DNA of 64,000 bases. Source: Burkholderiaceae bacterium (GTDB lineage: Bacteria; Pseudomonadota; Gammaproteobacteria; Burkholderiales; Burkholderiaceae_C). The stretch is from the NCBI GenBank assembly GCA_030123545.1, contig CP126124.1:1674001-1738000 (forward strand). The letters run 5' to 3'. The position numbers and the translations under genes are program-made. The notes under the pieces were generated by a model that saw only the letters and a list, made by a program, of their open reading frames with translations, had not been told where the DNA came from and ran no database searches. Below, piece by piece: positions 11,654 through 17,523 of this stretch (the stretch's first letter is position 1; each line of letters begins with the position of its first letter).

Positions 11654-11848
11654 ATGGCTGATCCGACGATTACCTGCGATTCGAGCACCAACAGCTGCAC
11701 GCTGGTGGTGACTGCGCAGCCCTACACCGCCACCGCCGATGACTACACCGCGCTGTCGATGGTGTTCGGCGCGATTCTCGCTGCGGCTTGCCTCGTCTGG
11801 GGTGGTCGCCAGCTTTTCAAACTGCTCTGGCAGGTGCCGGAGCATTGA
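11654..11848 (+). CDS. Small phage membrane protein, probable minor coat protein
   Basis: 64 residues: a Thr/Ser/Cys-containing N-terminal part (DPTITCDSSTNSCTL with two Cys) and one transmembrane helix (MVFGAILAAACLVWGG), then a short basic-aromatic tail. It sits between the coat gene and the adsorption gene, where inoviruses encode a small tip protein. The ATG is only three bases after the terminator T-run, and no separate ribosome site is seen other than the G-rich stem itself. Translation may thus depend on read-through transcripts. Confidence 0.65.
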   Translation: MADPTITCDSSTNSCTLVVTAQPYTATADDYTALSMVFGAILAAACLVWGGRQLFKLLWQVPEH

Positions 11849-11851
11849 GTC

Positions 11852-13300
11852 ATGAAACATGTTCGATCCCATCTTGCTCTCTACTGCCTTCGGTTTTGCC
11901 TTCTTGCTCTGGCTTTTGTTCCGTTGATCGGCTCTGCCGCTGGCATCCCTGCCGGTGCCAGCGCGTTCGAGCGGATGATCAAGCGCGAGAACGGTAAGCA
12001 GCTCATCATCGACATGAATCGAGGCGCCGGTGAGGCGGTGTCGACTGTTCCCACTGCGGGCGCTGGCTGGGTCGTTGGGGCGAATTCCGGTTTCGGCGTC
12101 TCGAAGGCGGCAAACGTAGCTGACGGGATGGTTGTGCAGGGCACCGGGCAGGTTGCTGTGCTCCCCGGTGTCGTTGTTCCTGTGACAGCCACGACCGGCA
12201 TCTCTGCCGCTGACCTGGTCGCTGGTCTCAAGGTCGCTGTGGGCGTCGGTGCATCGCTTGTCGGTGGGCCGTGGGGCGTTGCGCTTCTCGGCACTGGCGC
12301 CGTGCTTGACTGGTTGATTTCGTCGGGCGGTCGCGTCAATCCGCAAACGGGTCAGCTCGAGCGCTCGTCGAGTGATGGCGCGGTGCAGTCTACGGGGTTT
12401 GAATACCGCAGTTCGGTCAGCGTCGGCGGGCAGTTCACCGATTTCGCATCTACTGTGCAAGGTGCGTGTGACCTGGTGTCTGCGAAGTGGCCGCAGTACG
12501 TGAACAATCCGGCGTTGACAGATGTGAATGCGAGCGGCGGGATTGGTAGGTGCTATTTTTCGGGTATCGGGTACCAGCCGAACACTAGAAGGGCTGCTTC
12601 TTGTTCGGCGGGCTGGTGGCGTACGTCGGATGGGCAATGCGTGCAAGACAAGCCGGTCGTTTGGCTTCCGTCGTCTATGGACGACATTGCTCCGTACATG
12701 CAGGCGGTGCAGCCTGATCCTGCTGTGGTCCCGCAGCTGCTCGGGGCCGGTGCGTCTTTTCAGATGGGTCCGCTCACAATCTCGGCTCCCGCGACGGTGC
12801 AGGGTCCAACCTCCACGACGATTAATAACGACAACTCGAAGACGACCACGACGACGACCTACAACATCACCACGAGCGGCGACACGATCACCAACGTGTC
12901 GACGAACAAGACCGTCACGAACCAAGACGCTGCTGGCAACACCACCAGCAGCAGCACGACCACCACGCAGCCAGGTGATGCCGGCGACAAGCCGCCGCCG
13001 ACCGATTGCGACAAGCATCCGGACGCGCTCGGTTGCACGCCGCTCGGCACGCCTGACCCTGCGCCACCAGCATTGCCGCAGCGTGACATACCGGTCACTT
13101 TGACGCCGATCGATTTCGCAAACTCGCCGTCGTGCCCTGCCGATATTTCGGTGCCGGTGCACTTCGGCACGTTCTCTGCGACCGCGACGTTTTCCTTCGC
13201 CGGCATTTGCGATGCGACGACGCGCTATGTGCGGCCGGTGGTGCTTCTGATGGCGTACACGTTCGCCGCGATTATTGTTGTGGGAGGGTTGCTGTCGTGA
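11852..13300 (+). CDS. Phage adsorption protein (pIII-like, TspB family)
   Basis: 482 residues. An N-terminal signal peptide (residues 1-30, CLLALAFVPLIGSAAG) and a C-terminal membrane anchor (VLLMAYTFAAIIVVGGLL) frame a large periplasmic region, as in receptor-binding tip proteins. Residues about 322-375 are a low-complexity Thr/Asn/Ser linker (STTINNDNSKTTTTTTYN), playing the part of the flexible linkers of pIII. Downstream, the motif CDKHPDALGCTPLG resembles the conserved Cys-containing block of Neisseria TspB-like proteins carried by MDA-type phages. A GGAG lies nine bases before the ATG. The host receptor is unknown; type IV pili, encoded elsewhere in this window, are the usual primary receptor for this class. 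Confidence 0.82.
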   Translation: MKHVRSHLALYCLRFCLLALAFVPLIGSAAGIPAGASAFERMIKRENGKQLIIDMNRGAGEAVSTVPTAGAGWVVGANSGFGVSKAANVADGMVVQGTGQVAVLPGVVVPVTATTGISAADLVAGLKVAVGVGASLVGGPWGVALLGTGAVLDWLISSGGRVNPQTGQLERSSSDGAVQSTGFEYRSSVSVGGQFTDFASTVQGACDLVSAKWPQYVNNPALTDVNASGGIGRCYFSGIGYQPNTRRAASCSAGWWRTSDGQCVQDKPVVWLPSSMDDIAPYMQAVQPDPAVVPQLLGAGASFQMGPLTISAPATVQGPTSTTINNDNSKTTTTTTYNITTSGDTITNVSTNKTVTNQDAAGNTTSSSTTTTQPGDAGDKPPPTDCDKHPDALGCTPLGTPDPAPPALPQRDIPVTLTPIDFANSPSCPADISVPVHFGTFSATATFSFAGICDATTRYVRPVVLLMAYTFAAIIVVGGLLS

Positions 13301-13590
13301 TTAGTTTCTGGGCTTTTCTTGTCGCGGCTGCGGGTCCGCTCGTGCTGCGCGTGCTCATCATGCTCGGCTTCGCTTCGGTGTCGTACACCGGCATGATGGC
13401 GTTGATTGAGGGCTTGATTGCGAGCGCGCAATCGTCCTGGTCCTCTTTGCCTTCGGCCGTGCTGGGGTTGGTGTCGCTCGCTGGCCTGCCTACGGCGGTC
13501 GGCTTGTTGTTCGGCGCCATGGTCACTCGGACCACGATTTGGATCGGCGTCAAGGCAACGCGGCTCGTGTTCGGCGGAGCGTCTGCATGA
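13297..13590 (+). CDS. DUF2523-type minor coat/assembly protein (pVI-like)
   Basis: 97 residues starting at a GTG that overlaps the adsorption-gene stop (GTGA), with GGGAGG 10 bases upstream. Three hydrophobic segments (SFWAFLVAAAGPLVLRVL, MMALIEGLIA, LPTAVGLLFGAMVT) match the DUF2523 proteins always found just before zot in inoviruses, which act at the phage tip and in the assembly complex. Its stop overlaps the Zot start (ATGA), giving a translationally coupled adsorption-pVI-Zot cassette. Confidence 0.82.
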   Translation: MISFWAFLVAAAGPLVLRVLIMLGFASVSYTGMMALIEGLIASAQSSWSSLPSAVLGLVSLAGLPTAVGLLFGAMVTRTTIWIGVKATRLVFGGASA

Positions 13591-14675
13591 TCTATCTGAT
13601 CACCGGCGTTCCCGGTTCTGGCAAGACCCTCTATGCCGTCTCGACGCTGATTCGCAAGCTTGCTGCGGAGCGGCTCAAGGGGAAAGATGGCGAGCTGATC
13701 GAGCGTCGTATCGTGGTCGATGGGATCCCGAACCTGTTGATTCCGCACGAGAGCATGGTATCGCTCGTTGAGAACGAGCGCGGCCAGTTGGAGCCGGAGA
13801 CCGACGGCGATAGCTTCATGACCTGGTTCGACTGGTGCAAGCCGGGTGATGTGCTGGTGGTCGACGAGGTTCAGCGCTACCTGCGTCCGCGTGCGCTCGG
13901 TGCGAAGCCGCCCGACATGGTCAAGATGCTGGAGACGCATCGACACTTTGGCGTCGATATCGTGTTTATCACGCAAAACCCGATGCTGGTCGATCAGAAC
14001 GTGCGCCGCCTGGTCGGCCGGCATATTCACGTGCGCCGGCTGTTCGGCATGGCGCGTGCCGTCGTCTATTCGTGGGACGCGTGCAGCGTTGATGTGCATC
14101 GGACCAAGGGTTCGACGATGAGCATGTGGTCCTACCCGAAGTCGGCGTACAAGCTCTACAAGTCGAGCGAGCTGCACACGAAGCAGCGCCAGCGTGTGCC
14201 GCTGTTCTTGATCGTGCCGGTGCTGGCGCTGGTGCTCGGCGTGTGGGCCGTTCCTCGGGCCTACAGCGCGATCAAGGGTTCGATGACGGGGCAAGGGGTA
14301 GGCTCGTCGCATTCGAGCGCTGCTGCGCCCGTTTTGCCGGCTTCTCAGCCCGTTGCCGTTGCCTCGGCTCCTGTCGCGCCGGCGTCTGCCTTGGCTTCGT
14401 CGAAGCCAGCCGACGATGCGCCGCACCTGGCCGGATGCTTCGTGTTCCGTGGCAGGTGCTCTTGCACCGATCAGTTCGGGGCGCCGTTCAAGGTCGATGG
14501 CGGCGTGTGTGAGGCTCGCACTGACTTCGGGCCAGTCAAGGCGACCGCGAAGGCCTCGCCGCTCTCGCCGTTGATTGAGTCGGTTCAGCCGCGGCTCTCG
14601 TTCGAGCAGATCACGCGCGATGTCGAGGCTTTGAGGTGGCTGTCGGATCGTGGCTCCAGACTGTCGATGCGCTAG
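13587..14675 (+). CDS. zot: Zonular occludens toxin (Zot) family assembly ATPase (pI-like)
   Basis: Inner-membrane ATPase that drives extrusion of the phage. The 362 residues begin with MIYLITGVPGSGKT, a Walker A motif at residues 7-14. Walker B (VLVVDEVQRYLRP) is at about 88-95, followed by the family segments ETHRHFGVDIVFITQNP and VRRLVGRHIHVRR. A single transmembrane helix (LFLIVPVLALVLGVWAVP, about 205-222) separates the cytoplasmic ATPase from a periplasmic Ala/Pro/Ser-rich linker and a small Cys-rich domain (CFVFRGRCSCTDQFG). This is the most diagnostic inovirus gene. No separate pIV secretin gene is present, so export probably relies on a host secretin such as PilQ (inference). Confidence 0.95.
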   Translation: MIYLITGVPGSGKTLYAVSTLIRKLAAERLKGKDGELIERRIVVDGIPNLLIPHESMVSLVENERGQLEPETDGDSFMTWFDWCKPGDVLVVDEVQRYLRPRALGAKPPDMVKMLETHRHFGVDIVFITQNPMLVDQNVRRLVGRHIHVRRLFGMARAVVYSWDACSVDVHRTKGSTMSMWSYPKSAYKLYKSSELHTKQRQRVPLFLIVPVLALVLGVWAVPRAYSAIKGSMTGQGVGSSHSSAAAPVLPASQPVAVASAPVAPASALASSKPADDAPHLAGCFVFRGRCSCTDQFGAPFKVDGGVCEARTDFGPVKATAKASPLSPLIESVQPRLSFEQITRDVEALRWLSDRGSRLSMR

Positions 14676-14893
14676 TGCCGGTGCCAATCCTCCGCGCTCT
14701 TTTGTTCAAAGCAACGGGCCGTCAGGCCTGCCGCTCGTAGAGTGGCCCGGCGGTCGGCCCGCCGGCCCGGTTCGTACGCGGCAGCAAGCGGAGCGCTGCG
14801 CCGTCCCGTCACAGTGTGAGAAATGCACGGATCAGGGCTTGGCCTTCGTGCTACGCTTTCTGCAGGTTTCTTGACAGGGAAGAGGGAGTCATC
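14676..14893 (+). other. Phage intergenic region with hairpins, candidate replication origin
   Basis: The largest gene-free stretch inside the prophage. It contains a 7-bp perfect hairpin (14747-14753 and 14759-14765), flanked by GGCCCGG direct repeats, then a GCAGC / GCTGC hairpin (14781-14785 and 14795-14799). The loop of the latter includes GCAAGCGGAGCGC, repeated exactly in the stem-loop at 9446-9458. The combination of clustered GC-rich hairpins and position after the assembly genes is typical of filamentous phage origins. The nick site itself cannot be identified by eye. Confidence 0.5.
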
Positions 14894-15112
14894 ATGAGCC
14901 TTGACGATCGCGATTGGTATCGTGACGAGCTTCGCGCTCGGGCGGGCATGAAGCCCAGGTGGAATACCTGGCGCGCTGGCCAGTCCTGGACCACTCAGGC
15001 AAAGCGGCCGGTGCGATCGTCGCTCCGGAAGGTGCACCCGCTGCTGATCGCCTTGGTTTGGATTGCTGTCCTTTTGGTGCTCCACGGCTTGTTCAAGGGC
15101 TTCGCTCGTTGA
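14894..15112 (+). CDS. Small membrane protein of unknown function
   Basis: 72 residues with a good GGGAG site before the ATG. The N-terminal half is charged and Trp-rich (SLDDRDWYRDELRARAG, then WNTWRAGQSW) and the C-terminal half has one membrane helix (LLIALVWIAVLLVLHGLF). It sits between the candidate origin and the recombinase, six bases before the latter, so the two may be co-expressed. I do not recognise a characterised family. Confidence 0.6.
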   Translation: MSLDDRDWYRDELRARAGMKPRWNTWRAGQSWTTQAKRPVRSSLRKVHPLLIALVWIAVLLVLHGLFKGFAR

Positions 15113-15118
15113 CGGTCG

Positions 15119-15703
15119 ATGCTCGTTGGCTACGCCAGGGTCAGCACGCTCGATCAGAACACGCGCCTGCAGCTCGACGCGTTGCGGGCTGCCGGGGTCC
15201 GTCGGGTCTTTCAGGATAAGTCGAGCGGGGTAGGACCTCGTCCTCAGCTGCACCGCGCCCTGTCGGCGTTGCGGCCCGGCGATCAGTTTGTTGTGTGGAA
15301 GCTCGATCGGATCGCGCGCAGCCTGTTCGACCTGCTGGCGCTGCTCGATCGCGTCAGGCTCTCGGGCGCGTCCGTCCGTAGCCTGATGGAGCCGATCGAC
15401 ACGGGTAGTCCCTACGGCCGGTTCACGCTGCAGGTTCTCGGCGCGGTGGCCGAGCTGGAGCGCAACATCATCCGAGAGCGCATCATCGCTGGCCAGGTTG
15501 CCGCTATCAGGCGTGGCGTCGTCGTCGGGGGTCGGCCGAAGCTGCTTACTGCACGTGAAGCGAGTAGGGCGAAGCGGTTGCGTGAGGGTGGCTACACCTG
15601 GCCGGAAATCGGTGCTCGGCTCGGAGTGTCCAACACGACTGCGCGGCGTGCGGTTCTTGGTGACAACCGCGACCGGATGAAGGTGCTTCGGCAATACCTC
15701 TAG
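15119..15703 (+). CDS. Small serine recombinase (resolvase/invertase family), candidate phage integrase
   Basis: 194 residues with the full resolvase architecture. The N-terminal catalytic domain starts GYARVSTLDQN, with the nucleophilic Ser at residue 9; the conserved Arg block is KLDRIARSLFDLL, and the long E helix is VAELERNIIRERI. A C-terminal helix-turn-helix follows (GYTWPEIGARLGVSNTTARRAV). It is the only recombinase in the prophage. It could integrate the phage at tRNA-Gly or merely resolve multimers; enzymes of this small size usually act as resolvases or invertases rather than as tRNA-site integrases. Its stop overlaps the convergent repressor gene by 4 nt. Confidence 0.9.
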   Translation: MLVGYARVSTLDQNTRLQLDALRAAGVRRVFQDKSSGVGPRPQLHRALSALRPGDQFVVWKLDRIARSLFDLLALLDRVRLSGASVRSLMEPIDTGSPYGRFTLQVLGAVAELERNIIRERIIAGQVAAIRRGVVVGGRPKLLTAREASRAKRLREGGYTWPEIGARLGVSNTTARRAVLGDNRDRMKVLRQYL

Positions 15704-15951
15704 GGCATGCCGTACCGCTTGCGCATCCTGTCGCGGCAGGCGCTGTCTCGCTCGCCTTCAAGTGCGGCCGTGACGATCCACTTTTCGACGTTCAACCCGA
15801 GTGCTTCCGCGAGCGAGCCGGCGATTGACGGGCTGAGATTGCCTCGGCGTCGGGCGGAATAGAGCGACTGTTCAGCTAGCCCCAGGCGTAGATGCCATTC
15901 GTAGAGCGTGGCCTCCTTGAGCGCTCGGTCCAGCAGATCCATCGTGTTCAT
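15700..15951 (-). CDS. HTH phage regulator, probable lysogeny repressor
   Basis: 83 residues. Residues 12-45 (EATLYEWHLRLGLAEQSLYS, then RRGNLSPSIAGSLAEALGLN) form a helix-turn-helix of the small Cro-like kind, followed by VEKWIVTAALEGERDSA, which resembles the DUF3693-type tail of inovirus regulators. A GAGG site lies eight bases before the ATG. It is convergent with the recombinase gene. In the prophage it starts 37 nt downstream of the 3' end of tRNA-Gly, which reads the same way. In the circular phage it would be divergent from the replication gene across the attachment site and the paired dyads at 9281-9331. Repressor function is inferred from context. Confidence 0.75.
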   Translation of the reverse strand: MNTMDLLDRALKEATLYEWHLRLGLAEQSLYSARRRGNLSPSIAGSLAEALGLNVEKWIVTAALEGERDSACRDRMRKRYGMP

Positions 15952-15987
15952 GCCGCTACCTCAAGTGTTGCGTTTTACATGAAAAAA

Positions 15988-16023
15988 GTGGAGCGGGTGA
16001 AGGGAATCGAACCCTCGTATGAA
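15988..16023. repeat. Prophage attachment repeat, right copy
   Basis: 36 bp identical to 9233-9268. Positions 15989-16023 are the 3' part of the intact tRNA-Gly gene, so the phage attachment sequence restores the tRNA. A run of six A (six T on the tRNA strand) abuts the repeat on the phage side, while the host side of the left repeat has no such run. Confidence 0.92.
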
Positions 16024-16062
16024 GCTTGGGAAGCTGCCGTTCTGCCATTGAACTACACCCGC
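15989..16062 (-). tRNA. tRNA-Gly (anticodon CCC)
   Basis: 74 nt including encoded CCA. Acceptor stem GCGGGTG / CACCCGC is perfect, the D-stem is GTTC / GAAC, the T-arm carries GGTTCGATTCCC, and the discriminator base is T. The anticodon loop TTCCCAA reads CCC. The anticodon stem GCAGC / GCTTC has one C-U mismatch at positions 28-42; other pairs are normal. The gene is the integration target of the inovirus prophage, whose attachment repeat covers its 3' 35 nt. Confidence 0.93.
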
Positions 16063-16073
16063 GGCAGGGTCGA

Positions 16074-16079
16074 ATTCTA
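16074..16079 (-). promoter_or_regulatory. Candidate -10 box of tRNA-Gly
   Basis: On the minus strand TAGAAT ends 11 nt before the tRNA 5' end, a good -10 spacing. The -35 region would fall in the end of the MFS gene and is weak, so the tRNA may also be transcribed from upstream. Confidence 0.4.
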
Positions 16080-16096
16080 GCGGCTGCCGGCGGCGG

Positions 16097-17389
16097 TCAC
16101 GAGCGCGGTTGGCCTGACGGGTCGGGCGCAGCGGGATCGGCTCGATCCCGGCGCCAGCGCAGGCGACCGGCTTCGATACGCACGCGCAGCCCGCGATGCA
16201 CCGTGAGGTAGCGCAGGCCGACCCAGGCGGTGGCGAGACCGGCCAGCGCCCCCACGCCCAGTGCCCAGCGCGGCCCGAGCGTGTCGGCGATCCAGCCGAC
16301 GATAGGGGCGCCGACCGGGGTGCCGCCCAGCAGCATCGCCAGATGGATCGCCATCACGCGGCCGCGCATCGCGGGTTCGGTCGAGAGCTGCACCAGTCCG
16401 TTCGTGGAAGCGGTGAAGGTCTGCGCCGCGATGCCGACGCCGACCAGCGCAACGCCGAACAGCCGGTAGTCGGGCATGACCGCCGCCAGGCCGCAGCCGA
16501 CGCCGAACAGCGCGGCGGCGCCGACCAGCAGCGTCATCGTCGGCCGAGGCCGCCGCGCGGCCAGCAGCGCGCCGGTGACCGAGCCGATCGCCATCATCGA
16601 GGTCAGCAACCCGTAGTGGCGCGCATCGATGTGGAAGGTGCTGACCGACATCGTCGAGATGAAGATCGGGAAATTCAGGCCGAAGGTGCCGAGCAGGAAC
16701 AGCATCAGCAGCAGCGCCTTCAGGTCCGATCGCCGCCAGACATACAGGATCCCGTCGGTGACGCGAAAGCCGTCCGGCGGCGCAGCGGGGCGCGGATGCA
16801 ACTCGGCGGTGCTCAGGCGGGCCAGCGAATAGAGGACGGCAAGGTACGAGGCTGCGTTGATCAGGAACACCCAGCCCACTCCGACCGCGCTGATCAGCAG
16901 GCCGGCCACCGCCGGTCCGACCAGGCGCGCCGCATTGAACGACGCGGAATTGAGCGCGACCGCGTTCGGCAGATCGCCTTCGCCGGCAAGCTCCGACACG
17001 AACGCCTGGCGAGCCGGTGCGTCGAACGCGGCCACGATGCCGAGAAGCAGCGCGAACAGGTACACCTGCCACAGTCGCACAACGCCGGTAACGGTGAGCA
17101 GGCCCAGCCCCAGCGCGAGCACGCCCATCGCGGTCTGCGTCGCGAACAGCAGCCGGCGTCGGTCCAGGTGATCGGCGGCGAAGCCGGTCAGCGGCAGCAA
17201 CAGCAATTGCGGCCCGAACTGCAGCGACATCACCACGCCGACCGCGGTCGCGTTGTGGTGCGTCAGGCCGGTCAGCACCAGCCAGTCCTGCGCGGTGCGC
17301 TGCATCCAGGTGCCAACGTTCGACACCGCCGCCCCGGTGGCCCAGATCCGGTAGTTCCTGCTGGCCAGCGAGCGGAACGTGCCTCTCAT
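16097..17389 (-). CDS. MFS transporter (EntS/MFS_3-like exporter)
   Basis: 430-residue major facilitator with twelve predicted helices. The start FRSLASRNYRIWATGAAVSN, then GTWMQRTAQDWLVL, is the typical N-terminus of the enterobactin-exporter-like MFS_3 group. The loop 2-3 motif appears as GFAADHLDRRRLL, and conserved FDAPARQAFVSEL and ALNSASFNAARLVGPAVAG follow. The second half contains GSVTGALLAAR and RGRVMAIHLAMLLGGTPVGAP. The C-terminal 40 residues are cytoplasmic and rich in Arg. The substrate is unknown. The gene is downstream of cphA on the same strand but 134 nt away, so a link to cyanophycin is not established. Confidence 0.85.
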   Translation of the reverse strand: MRGTFRSLASRNYRIWATGAAVSNVGTWMQRTAQDWLVLTGLTHHNATAVGVVMSLQFGPQLLLLPLTGFAADHLDRRRLLFATQTAMGVLALGLGLLTVTGVVRLWQVYLFALLLGIVAAFDAPARQAFVSELAGEGDLPNAVALNSASFNAARLVGPAVAGLLISAVGVGWVFLINAASYLAVLYSLARLSTAELHPRPAAPPDGFRVTDGILYVWRRSDLKALLLMLFLLGTFGLNFPIFISTMSVSTFHIDARHYGLLTSMMAIGSVTGALLAARRPRPTMTLLVGAAALFGVGCGLAAVMPDYRLFGVALVGVGIAAQTFTASTNGLVQLSTEPAMRGRVMAIHLAMLLGGTPVGAPIVGWIADTLGPRWALGVGALAGLATAWVGLRYLTVHRGLRVRIEAGRLRWRRDRADPAAPDPSGQPRS

Positions 17390-17523
17390 GGATCTGTCCG
17401 GTCAGGCGTGCGCGATGCAGCCCGGGGTGCAGCCGACTGCGGGTCGGCGGCAAGTGGTCTCATTGCAGCGATTGTGGCCGTGCGCGACGCGTCGCGCACG
17501 GCCAGGCCGTCGCTGCCTGTCCT

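Larger units (their letters stand above)
9233..16023 (+). mobile_element. Inovirus (filamentous phage) prophage integrated in tRNA-Gly(CCC)
   Basis: The element is bounded by two identical 36-bp repeats, at 9233-9268 and 15988-16023, which contain the 3' part of a tRNA-Gly gene; unit length is 6755 bp, normal for Inoviridae. Gene order is that of a filamentous phage: II/X replication protein, ssDNA-binding protein, small proteins, major coat protein, central terminator, minor coat proteins, adsorption protein, pVI-like protein, Zot/pI assembly ATPase. At the right end are a serine recombinase and a convergent HTH regulator. All the main genes have intact frames. The intact tRNA copy is at the right end, and the left copy is only the 3' fragment. 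No tyrosine integrase or transposase is visible. Confidence 0.93.

Noticed and set aside
15892..16080. Short frame crossing the right attachment site (ending GRVEF)
   Set aside because: It is the antisense of tRNA-Gly and of the repressor start; this kind of false protein is common over tRNA genes.
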